From Candidatus Brocadia sp. (GTDB lineage Bacteria; Planctomycetota; Brocadiia; Brocadiales; Brocadiaceae), in assembly GCA_021646415.1 (NCBI GenBank), contig SOEU01000029.1:1-34794 (forward strand): 34,794 nucleotides of DNA, written 5' to 3'. Shown here in pieces: positions 8,426 through 17,715 of the stretch (the first letter of the stretch is position 1; every line of letters begins with the position of its first letter). Made by a program: the position numbers and the translations under genes. The notes under the pieces were generated by a model. It had not been told where the DNA came from. It did no database searches and worked only from the letters and a program-made list of their open reading frames with translations.

Positions 8426-8451
8426 GAAAGAACATTTGAAAATGTTTCTTT
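8426..8451 (+). other. Hairpin between glycosyltransferase and ligase genes
   Basis: AAAGAACATTT and AATGTTTCTTT form an almost perfect 11-bp inverted repeat with a small loop. It lies in the 54-bp gap before the ligase start, which has no recognisable ribosome-binding site. It could be a weak terminator or an mRNA stability element. Confidence 0.3.
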
Positions 8452-8464
8452 AATAATTTAAAAA

Positions 8465-9823
8465 ATGTTACGTATCCAGCAATCTAATATAGTTCTCTAT
8501 TTTAGTTTTATTTTACTGGCGTTATTTTTTGCCGGAACTATACTATTTTTAAAACCCACTTATTTTATAGCCCTCGTGGGGATATTGGTGGCTCTCCCTC
8601 TTGTTGTTCTATATCCTGGAGTGGGTCTTGTTTTTTACGCTACTTCTCTTGGTTTTGTTGATCCAATCTTTGATAGCTTAGGTGTGCCTTCAGGATTAAG
8701 GGCATTACCTATCGCCTCGTTGTTAGTCATCCTGCTGGTATTTTTTATCATAAGAGAGAAAAAAGGCCTTACATTAGGCGGCGTACATTTTGTTGGAATA
8801 GGTATTGGAATTATCTTATTTACTGGATTATTGTGGACACGTTCTCCGAATTACGGTATGTGGAAGGTCCAGGCATATATGCTTTATAGCTTATTGCTTT
8901 TGTTAGGTACAGCGTTGTTTGTGGGTGAGCGTGAAAGACTAAAGAGGATAATATATACAGCCGCCTTTTTGGGTGTAGTATTTTCGTTCATGGGTTTGTA
9001 CACAATAAGCGCCGGAGAGATGCAGAAATGGGGTCGTTTAACCATAGGGAGTTTCGATCCGATTTGGCTGGCCAGGGGGATGGGGGTATTTTCCCTTGCC
9101 TTGCTTATGTTGTTTGAAATTACTCGCTCACAAATTATGAAAATATTCCTTCTTACCTTCCTTTTTTGTTTGATGTTTCTTATATTGAGTACCGCATCGA
9201 GGGGGCCCACCTTTTCTCTATTTCTCACCCTTCTCTTTTACTTCCTGTTTTTTTTTAAAAAACCTCTTGTTCAAAAGGTCGTTTTTATTGCTATCGTGGG
9301 CATTATTATCTGTGTTGCCTTTATATACATGCCTCAGGAAGTTCGAGATCGTTATAACTTCTTCACGTTCTCTGCATCAGAGCAAGGAACAGATTATACT
9401 ACGGGCCGAATGCCACTTTTCACTTCGGCATTTCATGCATGTAAATCACATCCTTTACTTGGTTTGGGTACGGGTGGGTTTTCGTCATATTATTCTTTAG
9501 TTGATGCCAGACAGTATCCCCATAACCTTTTTCTAGAGATGGGGTCTGAGCTTGGTATCCTGGGTTTGGGCTTGATTATATGCTTTCTATGCTTAAATTT
9601 CAGGATGATTTTTAGTATCTTTAGAAAACATCGCAGAATTACCCAAGATAATTTTCCCCTTGTCTGGGGCGCCCTTATTTTTTTCTTTGAGTTCTGCAGT
9701 TCAATGGTCAGCGGTGATTTGATGGCCAATAAACTATTATTTCTTGGCTCAGGCTTTATGTGGACTGCTTACATGACGGATAAAGTGAAGGAACGAACCG
9801 AAGGTTTGAAAGGTGGAAGGTAA
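8465..9823 (+). CDS. O-antigen ligase/polymerase family membrane protein (WaaL/Wzy-like)
   Basis: The 452-residue protein has about 11-12 hydrophobic segments and a large loop typical of the O-antigen ligase/Wzy_C family. That loop holds TTGRMPLFTSAFHACKSHPLLGLGTGGFSS and YPHNLFLEMGSELGILGLGLI; the conserved His-Asn-x-x-Leu stretch is characteristic. These proteins polymerise repeat units or ligate the finished glycan to an acceptor at the periplasmic side. Placed among a flippase and glycosyltransferases, it is the best candidate polymerase or ligase of this cluster. The last residues are cytoplasmic and charged. Whether it acts as Wzy or WaaL cannot be decided from sequence alone. Confidence 0.85.
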   Translation: MLRIQQSNIVLYFSFILLALFFAGTILFLKPTYFIALVGILVALPLVVLYPGVGLVFYATSLGFVDPIFDSLGVPSGLRALPIASLLVILLVFFIIREKKGLTLGGVHFVGIGIGIILFTGLLWTRSPNYGMWKVQAYMLYSLLLLLGTALFVGERERLKRIIYTAAFLGVVFSFMGLYTISAGEMQKWGRLTIGSFDPIWLARGMGVFSLALLMLFEITRSQIMKIFLLTFLFCLMFLILSTASRGPTFSLFLTLLFYFLFFFKKPLVQKVVFIAIVGIIICVAFIYMPQEVRDRYNFFTFSASEQGTDYTTGRMPLFTSAFHACKSHPLLGLGTGGFSSYYSLVDARQYPHNLFLEMGSELGILGLGLIICFLCLNFRMIFSIFRKHRRITQDNFPLVWGALIFFFEFCSSMVSGDLMANKLLFLGSGFMWTAYMTDKVKERTEGLKGGR

Positions 9824-9829
9824 AGATTT

Positions 9830-10963
9830 ATGGATCTCAAAAGGCGGTTTTTTTACCTGGGTTCTCGCCCCCACGAGGAAAAGACTGGCGGGGTTAAATA
9901 TATGAATGAGGTAATTGATTATCTAAAAGGACATGTTGGCCTTGTAATCTGGGACCCTGAGGATTCTCAAACATTTGGAACAAGGGTTAACAGGATTGGT
10001 TTCCAGCCGCTTCTGTCTCTGATTCAATCTAATATATGGGGAATTAAAAAATTGAAGGGGATGGGTAAGGGTGAAATTATAATTATGAATTCGTATCTGA
10101 GACACAGGTTCCTGTTTTTTGCCTTGTATGCCAGATATAGAAAAAAAAGTCAGCTTATCATCTTTGTGAATGCAATCTATCATCATTCCTTGGGAAGTTC
10201 ATTCTTAAACGGGCTTGACAGATTCATTACGCGCTTGCTTCTTAGGTCAGCAGTCCTTATTATTGCAAACAGTAATTCTACGAAAGAAGAACTTCAGGCT
10301 CTTGGTATTGAAGATAAGAAAATTCAGGTCATCTATCCACGGTTGGATATGCCTCCGAGTAATAACGTACAAGTAAGGAAAGATACGGGTGCCTTTCATA
10401 TCCTCTTTATTGGATACTGCGAGCCTTTTAAAGAACTTCATGTACTCGTCAACGCCATTGGAAAATTAAAGAGGATTCCCCTTTGTTTACACATAATAGG
10501 TGATTATCAAGGTGATCCGGGGTATGTAAAGAAGATAAGGGGGATAATCACAAATTTTGGCATTGAGGAAAAAGTAGTTTTTCATGGAAGAATGGGGAGA
10601 AAGGAATTGTCTGTCTGGTTTATGAAAGCAGACCTCTTTGTTTCGCCCTCAAGGGGAGAAGGGTACGGAAGGGTACTGGCTGAGGCAATGTATTTTGGTC
10701 TTCCCGTAATCGGCGCGGATAGAGGGGCATCAAAGGAGCTTATAGAGCACGATATAAATGGTTTTCTCTTTGAAAGCGGGAGTGATGAATCACTAGCGTC
10801 ATTCATTTTACTACTATATAAAAACGCGGAGTTGAGAAAACAGTTTGGCGAGAAGGGTAAAGCATTGATACATAAAAAGGCCAACTATGACCAAAACCTG
10901 GGGCAACAGTTTTATGCTATCTTAGGAAACAATAATATTATCACAAAAAACAACTCATTATGA
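9830..10963 (+). CDS. Glycosyltransferase family 4 protein
   Basis: The 377-residue GT-B protein shows an N-terminal GGVKYMNEVIDYL acceptor-domain start and an ANSNSTKEELQALGI hinge region. Its C-terminal nucleotide-sugar site contains the EX7E motif in PSRGEGYGRVLAEAMYFGLPVIGADRGASKELI. A purine-rich GGAAGG precedes the ATG. It follows the ligase by 6 bp and overlaps the next glycosyltransferase by 4 bases (ATGA), so all three are probably one transcript. It is one of three GT4 enzymes in the cluster that would build the repeat unit. Donor specificity is unknown. Confidence 0.86.
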   Translation: MDLKRRFFYLGSRPHEEKTGGVKYMNEVIDYLKGHVGLVIWDPEDSQTFGTRVNRIGFQPLLSLIQSNIWGIKKLKGMGKGEIIIMNSYLRHRFLFFALYARYRKKSQLIIFVNAIYHHSLGSSFLNGLDRFITRLLLRSAVLIIANSNSTKEELQALGIEDKKIQVIYPRLDMPPSNNVQVRKDTGAFHILFIGYCEPFKELHVLVNAIGKLKRIPLCLHIIGDYQGDPGYVKKIRGIITNFGIEEKVVFHGRMGRKELSVWFMKADLFVSPSRGEGYGRVLAEAMYFGLPVIGADRGASKELIEHDINGFLFESGSDESLASFILLLYKNAELRKQFGEKGKALIHKKANYDQNLGQQFYAILGNNNIITKNNSL

Positions 10964-12162
10964 ATATCTTAATCGTAGCTGAGGGCCGTTTCCCGGATTT
11001 TACGGGTGGGGCCGAACTTGTAATTCACCATCTTGGTAAACTTTTAGCCAAGCATGGTCATGTCATCCATACTGTTTCTCGCAAAGCAAAAGATTCGGAT
11101 AAACCTGAAGCGGTTATTGATACTATCCGTGTGCATAGATTCTCTGCTCCCAGCGTAGGAACCTCTCTTCATAAACTCTATCCACTCTTTAGTTTCTGGG
11201 GAGCGAGAAAACAATTCCTTAAACTCGCAAAAGACATTTCCTTTGATGTTATTGTCTTTAATCAACCATTTCCCGCGCTCGGTGTTTTGTCCTGTTCAGA
11301 GAATAAGAATGTCAAAAAAATATATATCTTTCATTCTTCAACGGTTGGAGAATATATGTCAGCAAAGAATCGGAAAAAATCATCTATTACCATTCCTGAC
11401 AAAATAATCATTCACCTATTAACTAAAGTTGAACGCTATGTGCTGAAAAAAAGCCAGAGAATTGTAGTTTTAAGTAAATATATGCGTGATCAGGTTACGC
11501 ATATCCACAGGGAAGACGAAAGGAGGATTGAAATCATTCCGGGCGGTGTTAACGGAGATATGTTTCAATCTCCTGAGACTGCCGAAGAAAGGATTAGGCT
11601 ACGAGAGGCATTTAAGATACCCAAAGATGTGTTTGTACTATTTACCGCTAAAAGGTTATACGGCGGAATGGGGCTTGAAAGCCTGGTAGATATGGTGGAA
11701 TTATTAGTAAACGACGGAAGAGAAAATGTGCTGCTATTCCTTGCAGGTGAGGGACCACTAAAAAAAGATTTAGAACAGAGAATACTGAAAAAGGGATTAA
11801 ACACATGGATACGGTTGTTAGGAAATATTTCCCATGAAAACATAAAATCTTATTATCAAATGGCTGATTTGTATATTTCCACATGGCAACAAGAACCATT
11901 CGGCTTGGTTGCCCTTGAGGCTTTATCTTGTGGGCTACCCGTGTTAAGTTGTTCTGAAGGTGGAACTGCAGAAATAGTAAATGGATTATCCAAAGACCTC
12001 CTTTTTCAAGATTCAAGACCTGAAATAATGGCAGAAAAGATAAAATATTTCATAGATCATCCAGGCGATCTGCACGACATAAGGAATAAGTGCCGGAAAT
12101 ACGTGGTGGATAATTATACATGGGATATAGCTGCGAAAAGGTTCGAACAGCTTTTTGTTTAA
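10960..12162 (+). CDS. Glycosyltransferase family 4 protein
   Basis: The 400-residue protein begins NILIVAEGRFPDFTGGAELVIHHLGKLLAKHGH, a clear GT4 N-terminus with the glycine-rich acceptor loop. It continues through IVVLSKYMRDQV, IIPGGVN, and AGEGPLKKDLEQRI. The donor site carries the EX7E motif in QEPFGLVALEALSCGLPVLSCSEGGTAEIV. It would transfer a sugar to the growing glycan in the cytoplasm. The 4-base overlap with the preceding gene argues for coupled translation. It ends the tightly packed run; a repeat-bearing gap follows. Confidence 0.88.
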   Translation: MNILIVAEGRFPDFTGGAELVIHHLGKLLAKHGHVIHTVSRKAKDSDKPEAVIDTIRVHRFSAPSVGTSLHKLYPLFSFWGARKQFLKLAKDISFDVIVFNQPFPALGVLSCSENKNVKKIYIFHSSTVGEYMSAKNRKKSSITIPDKIIIHLLTKVERYVLKKSQRIVVLSKYMRDQVTHIHREDERRIEIIPGGVNGDMFQSPETAEERIRLREAFKIPKDVFVLFTAKRLYGGMGLESLVDMVELLVNDGRENVLLFLAGEGPLKKDLEQRILKKGLNTWIRLLGNISHENIKSYYQMADLYISTWQQEPFGLVALEALSCGLPVLSCSEGGTAEIVNGLSKDLLFQDSRPEIMAEKIKYFIDHPGDLHDIRNKCRKYVVDNYTWDIAAKRFEQLFV

Positions 12163-12249
12163 ATAAAAATATGACGAATGGTAAAAGCCGGGAAAAAAGA
12201 TAACAATTGGGTTCTATGAAAAGATTTCATGAAAATAGCCGGTTAACGC

Positions 12250-12365
12250 GTGTACCACACACCCCTTACCCCTCAAGAGGGGAATAACACACCCCCAACC
12301 CCCTCTCAAGAGGGAGCAGAAAAAGTCCCCTCTCGGGAGGGGATGCAGGGGTGGGTCAATGTGTG
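12250..12365. repeat. Cluster of GC-rich palindromic repeats in an intergenic gap
   Basis: Three successive CCCCTC...GAGGGG-type hairpins lie between outer arms ACACACCCC and GGGGTGGGTCAATGTGTGT. The sequence type matches other elements in the window (for example 27236-27395 and 29944-30058). It fills about half of the gap between the last GT4 gene and the DUF4091 gene and could act as a bidirectional terminator. Confidence 0.75.
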
Positions 12366-12414
12366 TTTCTTTTGACGCCTTTTCAAAATATTACATTATA
12401 AAGAAAAAAACATT

Positions 12415-14610
12415 ATGCATAGCAAAAGTAAGTTAATAATCGTTGGTATATCCCTTTTGATTTTTTTTCTGTGCTTAAAAACTGCGGCTTGCAGCGATAA
12501 CCTTTTGCAAAATTCAGGTTTTGAACAAATTGATCGTAATGGAAAACCAATCGGATGGGGTGTCGGTTTGGGTAAAAATGGAAGGTTCAAAATTACGAAT
12601 GAATGTTGTGAGGGTAAACAGGGTTTTTTCATGGAAAACTTTGCGTTAGGTGATGAAGTCACCATAGTCCAACATGTTCAGGTTAAGCCCCACACAGAGT
12701 ATGTCTTCACTTTTATGGCGAAAGCAGATAGTATGCAGGAGTTGAAATATACGGTATTTGGAAAAACAAGTTACCATCCTGCGTATCCTTTCTGGCATGA
12801 GGTAAAGGAGGTATATAATTCCGGCGATCTGAACACTGCTAATATTATCATCACCTTGATCAATCGTGAGGGTATGAAGGCATGGATTGATAACGTATGT
12901 TTCGAGGAAATAAAGTATCCAAAGACCAGAGAGCAGGTGAAGGAAGAATGCCTTCAATATGCACGGGAGAAACTTTCTCTTGAGGATCCCGAATATGGAG
13001 TTGGTGTGGAGAGCCCTCTGGAGAAGGTCGTGTTGGATAGACCTTTTGCAGGAAACATCACGAATGTTGCCCAGATAGAATTAGGGAAAAACGAACACGA
13101 AGCTGTCCAAATCGTCCTGATTCCTATCAGGAAAGATCTTATAAATGTTACCGTTCATGCTGAAGATCTAAAGCTTAGGGGAGGGGATTTTACCATAAAC
13201 AGCCGAAATGTTCGTGTATTCCCCCTGGGTTATGTGTATTGTGAAGGTTCACAACATCCAAGTATATATAAAGGCTGGATACCGGATATACTCCTAAAAT
13301 TGGACTCTTTTCATGTAAAAAAGGACCAACTTCAACCTCTATGGGTGGATGTATATATACCTGAGGATGCCAAACCTGGTATCTATGAGGGAGATATCAT
13401 AATTCGTCCTTCAAATTCCCACAATTTTCCGGTGAGATTGATCGTAAAGGTATTTGATCTGACACTTCCAGAAATAAGTCATTTTGAATTTACTGTGCCG
13501 CTTCAACCCGATGCTACCCACGAGATATACGGAATGCAGGCTTCTGATCGTCTAAAAGATTTTCGACTATTTATGGCAGAGAAAAGGGCGAATACGTTAT
13601 CCATATGGGGTATCAGAAACTTTGGGGAAATAGAAGAACTTCTTCCTTTATGGAACAAGAGGTTCAATTTTTTTCATTTAGGAGGATATAAGGAGCGGTG
13701 GGGTAATGATAAAGATTTTAATGAGAAAGATAAAAAACTAACCCTCTCTGAGATGAATCCTGTCATTGAAAAGATAAAAAAAATGGGAGTTATGGATAAG
13801 GCTTATTTATTTGGGTATGATGAATTGCACTGGAATAAACCGCAAAGGTATAGAGAAATATTATTGCAAATGACAAATGCGTACGGATTCTTTAAAAAGG
13901 AATTTCCGGAACTCAAATTAGCCACAAACATAAAGGAAGTACGTCAGGAACTGGTAGGATTGGTAGATATCTGGATTCCACAGATTCAATTTCTGGAAAT
14001 TAATCACAATGATTGGCTCAAACGAAAAAAAGAAGGCGACATTCTCTGGATGTACTGTGGCGCAAATCCATTTTCGCCGTATCCCCAGTTGTATCTTGAT
14101 TATCCCTGCATATCTCAGCGAATCATTCCCTGGGTTGGCTGGAAATATGGAGCAACAGGTTTGATGTACTGGGCGGCTAATGCCTGGTGGCATATTATAA
14201 AAAGCGACCAATTCAAAAAGAAGGGATTGAATAACATGTATCAAAAGACCATGTGGTCTGATGACGTGTGGTCAGTTTATTCATCCGGAAAACATGCCGG
14301 TGGCGGATTGCTCATTTATCCAGGGCCTGATGGTCTGCCATTAAGTTCTGTGAGGTTGGAATGCTTAAGGGACGGGATCGAAGACTATGAGTATCTCTAT
14401 ATGCTCAATGAAAAGATACAGTTGCTTCATGAAAGGACAAAGGATAATCATCAATCCACAGAACTAAAAATTGCCCTGGATGAGGCCGGAAAACTTTTGG
14501 AACTAGCAGGAATTGTAGATAATGCACATACCTTTGTTCGAGAGAATAAAGATTTTTATCAATTCAGAAGCAAAATCATGCATCTGCTAGAAAAGATTTC
14601 AACAAAGTAG
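12415..14610 (+). CDS. Secreted DUF4091 glycosidase-like protein with carbohydrate-binding N-terminus
   Basis: The 731-residue protein starts with a basic and hydrophobic signal segment (residues 1-26) ending TAAC, so it could be a lipoprotein, although the -3 residue is not the usual Leu. Next comes a jellyroll carbohydrate-binding-like domain (LLQNSGFEQIDRNGKPIGW, about 29-165), then beta-rich sequence, a TIM-barrel-like part, and the DUF4091 C-terminal region. The latter shows GATGLMYWAANAWW near 580 and the hallmark RLECLRDGIEDYEYLYML near 645. DUF4091 proteins are thought to be glycoside hydrolases, but most are untested. Its place in the cluster suggests trimming or remodelling of the exported glycan. 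The next gene follows within 20 bases. Confidence 0.8.
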   Translation: MHSKSKLIIVGISLLIFFLCLKTAACSDNLLQNSGFEQIDRNGKPIGWGVGLGKNGRFKITNECCEGKQGFFMENFALGDEVTIVQHVQVKPHTEYVFTFMAKADSMQELKYTVFGKTSYHPAYPFWHEVKEVYNSGDLNTANIIITLINREGMKAWIDNVCFEEIKYPKTREQVKEECLQYAREKLSLEDPEYGVGVESPLEKVVLDRPFAGNITNVAQIELGKNEHEAVQIVLIPIRKDLINVTVHAEDLKLRGGDFTINSRNVRVFPLGYVYCEGSQHPSIYKGWIPDILLKLDSFHVKKDQLQPLWVDVYIPEDAKPGIYEGDIIIRPSNSHNFPVRLIVKVFDLTLPEISHFEFTVPLQPDATHEIYGMQASDRLKDFRLFMAEKRANTLSIWGIRNFGEIEELLPLWNKRFNFFHLGGYKERWGNDKDFNEKDKKLTLSEMNPVIEKIKKMGVMDKAYLFGYDELHWNKPQRYREILLQMTNAYGFFKKEFPELKLATNIKEVRQELVGLVDIWIPQIQFLEINHNDWLKRKKEGDILWMYCGANPFSPYPQLYLDYPCISQRIIPWVGWKYGATGLMYWAANAWWHIIKSDQFKKKGLNNMYQKTMWSDDVWSVYSSGKHAGGGLLIYPGPDGLPLSSVRLECLRDGIEDYEYLYMLNEKIQLLHERTKDNHQSTELKIALDEAGKLLELAGIVDNAHTFVRENKDFYQFRSKIMHLLEKISTK

Positions 14611-14628
14611 GTTGTGAGGATTGCTAAT

Positions 14629-15363
14629 ATGCATATTAACGAGGTGGATATTGTAAATAAATATCATCACTTAGTGTATATTGACAAAGACAATGTTCAA
14701 GCCAATCCAATAGTTTGGATCGAAGAAGAATTGATAAAGTACAAAGGTCAAAAAGTTCTTGATTTTGGTTGTGGTGACGGACGGCATCGGGAAATGATAA
14801 AAAAAGCCGATGGTAATTGGGTAGGGGTTGATTTGTTAAGTTCACCAGAAGTTGATAAAATGAAAGATAATTCTGGCCTTAGAGTAGCTTATGATGGAAA
14901 CCGACTTCCTTTTAAAGACAAAAGCTTTGACATAATTTTTAGTTGCCAGGCATTGGAGCATGTTTATGATTTACAAACTGTTTTCAGAGAATTAGCGAGG
15001 GTCTGTAAAATAGGTGGAAAATTTATTGGCAGTACGTCTCACTTAGAGCCTTATCACAGTAATTCGTTTAGAAGTATAACACCGTACGGTCTTGAGAGAA
15101 TTTTGGAAGAAACGGGTTTTAAGTTGGAAGGAATACGAGCTGGAATCGATTGCTTTTCTCTTATTTGTACTCGCATCTTTCCATATGTATTGCCAAACTG
15201 TTTGATGAATATATTGACTAGAATAATATGGTCTGAACGCGGTTCACCATTAAATCGTGTAATTAATTTGTGTGGAAGATTAAAAAGATTTGATCCAAAA
15301 ACAGTTGAATGTATAAAGCTTTTATTTAGTGGACATATTGTTTTTAAAGCTGTACGAAGATAG
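14629..15363 (+). CDS. Class I SAM-dependent methyltransferase
   Basis: The enzyme has the SAM motif VLDFGCGDGRHREM near residue 45, an acidic VGVDL strand end, and LPFKDKSFDIIFSCQALEHVYDL, followed by FRELARVCKIGGKFIGSTSHLEPYH. I chose ATG 14629 because GAGGA (14616-14620) lies 8 bases upstream. A GTG at 14614, five codons earlier, is also open but has no good ribosome-binding site. It is 244 residues from ATG 14629. It probably methylates a sugar or lipid carrier of the glycan pathway. The C-terminal 80 residues are basic and unrecognised. It is not close in sequence to the zinc-ribbon methyltransferase at the cluster start. Confidence 0.82.
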   Translation: MHINEVDIVNKYHHLVYIDKDNVQANPIVWIEEELIKYKGQKVLDFGCGDGRHREMIKKADGNWVGVDLLSSPEVDKMKDNSGLRVAYDGNRLPFKDKSFDIIFSCQALEHVYDLQTVFRELARVCKIGGKFIGSTSHLEPYHSNSFRSITPYGLERILEETGFKLEGIRAGIDCFSLICTRIFPYVLPNCLMNILTRIIWSERGSPLNRVINLCGRLKRFDPKTVECIKLLFSGHIVFKAVRR

Positions 15364-15456
15364 AGGAATTTGTGGTTCTTTTTTCACTGTCCATAGAAAT
15401 TGAAAGTAAAGATGGGGTGAATGAGGCCTTAAAATACTTGTAGAAATAACAAAAAC

Positions 15457-16470
15457 ATGAAAAATAACTGTCCCTTTGTTTCTGTCATCATCCCCATATT
15501 CAACGAAAAGAGGTATATCCGTCAATTATTGCACTCGTTATTGAAGCAGGATTATCCGAAAGATAGGCTTGAAATCCTTCTTATTGACGGTCGTTCGGAA
15601 GATGGCACGAGAGATGAAATCAATGAGATTATTGCCTCATCTCCGGAATTTTCTCACTTAAAAATTATTGTACTCGATAATTTCAAACGAATCGTTCCCT
15701 GTGCCTTAAATATTGGGATTAAGGACTCAAAGGGGGATTTTGTTATTCGTATGGATGCCCATTCGGCATATGCGCCTGATTATGTTAGCAAATGCGTTGA
15801 ATGGCTGGAAAAGACGAACTCTGCAAATGTGGGTGGGCCGATGGTGGCCAATGGCAAAGGCTTTGTTGGCAAGGCTATTGAGTTTGCCCACCACTGCCGG
15901 TTTGGTTTGGGTGGTGGAAGGTTCCATGATGAACAGTGGGCTGGATATGCAGACACCGTCTATCTTGGCGCCTGGCCAAAAAGAATATTTGAGGAAGTAG
16001 GTTTGTTTGACGAACGTTTTACACGAACCGAGGATATCGAACTTAATTCAAGGATTCGAAAGGCAGGTAGAAAAATTTATCTAACACCTGAAATAAAGTC
16101 ATATTACCACTGCCGGGATACTTTACGTGGATTGTGGCGGCAGAATTTTGCAAATGGGAAAGAAGTTGTTTATACAAAGATTGTTGCCCCGTATACACTA
16201 TCGTGGAGACATTTTATCCCATTGATATTTGTTGTTTCTTTGATAGTGCCGATGGTGTTTTTTCCCTTTTCATTTTTAGCGACAATTGCATTCGTCCTCG
16301 TTGCCGGTAGTTATGCCTTGGCAAATCTCTTCTTCTCCTTCCGGCTGGCCTGTAAAAACGGCTTCAGATATCTGTTTACCCTGCCAGTTGTTTTTGCTAC
16401 TCTTCATTTCAGTTACGGGCTTGGGTCGATCTGGGGATTGCTGACCTTGAAAAGATGGTTAAAAAAATAG
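15457..16470 (+). CDS. Glycosyltransferase family 2 protein (ExoA-like), intact copy
   Basis: The 337-residue protein is a GT-A fold family 2 glycosyltransferase. It has VSVIIPIFNEKRYIRQLL (8-25), LLIDGRSEDGT (41-51), the metal-binding Asp100 region RMDAHSAYAPDY, GGPMVANGKG, the catalytic-base-like TEDIEL (191-196), and a GLWRQNFANGK motif (225-235). Two or three hydrophobic segments follow, anchoring it to the membrane. It resembles succinoglycan-type ExoA enzymes. A second, frameshifted copy lies at 24379-25388. Homology continues past the stop into a CGCCAAGCCGCT repeat. This copy's reading frame is intact and is probably the functional one. Confidence 0.9.
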   Translation: MKNNCPFVSVIIPIFNEKRYIRQLLHSLLKQDYPKDRLEILLIDGRSEDGTRDEINEIIASSPEFSHLKIIVLDNFKRIVPCALNIGIKDSKGDFVIRMDAHSAYAPDYVSKCVEWLEKTNSANVGGPMVANGKGFVGKAIEFAHHCRFGLGGGRFHDEQWAGYADTVYLGAWPKRIFEEVGLFDERFTRTEDIELNSRIRKAGRKIYLTPEIKSYYHCRDTLRGLWRQNFANGKEVVYTKIVAPYTLSWRHFIPLIFVVSLIVPMVFFPFSFLATIAFVLVAGSYALANLFFSFRLACKNGFRYLFTLPVVFATLHFSYGLGSIWGLLTLKRWLKK

Positions 16471-16489
16471 TTATCTCGCCAAGCCGCTG
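16471..16489. repeat. Short CGCCAAGCCGCT repeat split by the group II intron
   Basis: TTATCTCGCCAAGCCGCT after the GT2 stop is identical after the second GT2 copy (25389-25406). There it continues AAGATGCCGGGAAG, while here it switches at about 16489 to the 3' end of the intron. The junction therefore marks the intron insertion point. Confidence 0.7.
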
Positions 16490-16561
16490 AGTAGGCAAGG
16501 GGGAGTTTCACCCCCAAGCCTCTCACAGAACCGTACGTGACAGTCTCCCGTCATACGGCTC
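16489..16561 (-). ncRNA. Group II intron domains V and VI (3' end of the intron)
   Basis: Read on the minus strand, 16561-16528 is a 34-nt hairpin beginning GAGCCGTATGACGGGAGACT and ending ACGTACGGTTC. This is the conserved catalytic domain V of group II introns, with the 5' GAGC and a tetraloop-like GAGA cap. About 35 further bases to 16489 form a second hairpin (GGGGGTGAAACTCCCCC) and end CCTACTC, as expected for domain VI and the 3' splice site. It lies just downstream of the maturase stop, the normal arrangement. Confidence 0.85.
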
Positions 16562-16580
16562 GTGTTATTCCTGATACGCT

Positions 16581-17598
16581 TCAACAGTACCCCATCTTCC
16601 AGTGATAAAACAACTCTGGGTAAGCTTGTCTTATCGAATTGAGTTTCACCACTGATTTCCGGTAACCAATCTTGTGCTTTTTACTGAGCCACTTGATTAG
16701 TCTCCTGTCTATCATCATCAATGTGTTTCTTAGGCTTCTTATGCTGTATTTACCATAATAAGCTATCCATCCTCGAAGTTTGGCTTTGAGTAGTTTAGCA
16801 ATATCTGATATTTCTACCTGCGTGTTACCCCACAGTTTTACCTCTCGAATCACTTCACGGATTCTCTTTTGGTTGGATCGGCTTATCTCGGCTGCAAATG
16901 CTGTGAAACTCTTGCCATCTCTGTTGCTCTTTCTTGCTCTCGGCTGATAGCTGAATCCAAGAAATTCAAACTTGACCACTTCATGCCCTCCTTTACGTCT
17001 ATAGTCCCTACAGTAAGCAATCCGTGTCTTTTCCTCTTTGATTTGCAGCTTTACTTCTGCCAGCCTCCGTTTTATCGCTTCCAGCACTTTTTCTGCCTCT
17101 GTTTTGCTCGTACAGTGTACCACTACGTCGTCTGCGTATCTCACAAAGCTCGCCTGTGGGTAGTGTTTGGATAGCCACACATCAAGCGTGAAGTGCAAAT
17201 AGAGATTTGCAAGTAAAGGACTAATTACTCCTCCTTGTGGCGTCCCTTTTCCTGCTTTTTGTTGCAGTGTGCCATCTTGCTTTTGCACTGGCATCCCCAG
17301 CCATCTCTCTACATACATCTTCACCCATTTCTCTTCCATGACATGCTCCACTGCTTTTATCATCAGCACATGGTCTATTTCATCAAAGAACTTGCTTATA
17401 TCCATATCTATCACCCAGTCCTGCCTGTAGCAGTTCTGTCTGACTTGTTCTATGGCCTGATGTGCGCTCTTCAATGGCCTATACCCATAAGAATTCTCAT
17501 GGAAAAGTCGGTCTATCCTCTTTTCCATGTAGTCCTTCACTACTTGCTGCGCTATCCTGTCTCGTAGTGTCGGTATCCCTAATTTACGCAAAAGGTTG
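16581..17598 (-). pseudogene. ltrA: Group II intron reverse transcriptase/maturase, 5'-truncated
   Basis: The 336-residue remnant starts at RKLGIPTLRDRIAQQVV, which normally lies about 80-100 residues into LtrA-type maturases, so the RT0/RT1 region is missing. What remains is good: SYGYRPLKSAHQAI, DMDISKFFDEIDH, GTPQGGVISPLLANLYLH and the catalytic FVRYADD box. The maturase-specific domain (LRGWIAYYGKY) is present, and there is no HNH endonuclease domain. The open frame starts only at a TTG (17591). Upstream, homology stops near 17598 against a GGGGTCAAATCTTTA sequence. The intron's 5' half, including domains I-IV, is absent, so it cannot self-splice or move. Loss of the 5' end fits incomplete reverse transcription on insertion, or a later deletion. 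Confidence 0.85.
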
Positions 17599-17606
17599 AT
17601 GGGGTC

Positions 17607-17715
17607 AAATCTTTACAGGTTGTCCGAGAATTCACTTTTTCGTGATTGCTTGAGTCATAAGTCCTTGTAAATCAACATCTGAAATTTTATGATTTTGCAT
17701 TCTCGGACAGCCTGT
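17607..17715. mobile_element. MITE-like element with 17-bp terminal inverted repeats
   Basis: ACAGGTTGTCCGAGAAT (17615-17631) is repeated in inverted form at 17699-17715 with one mismatch, bounding 101 bp of non-coding sequence. A 25-base copy of the left end (AAATCTTTACAGG...) recurs at 18685-18709, on the far side of the DUF433/DUF5615 pair. No transposase is present. It abuts the truncated end of the intron and may have caused the truncation. Confidence 0.6.
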
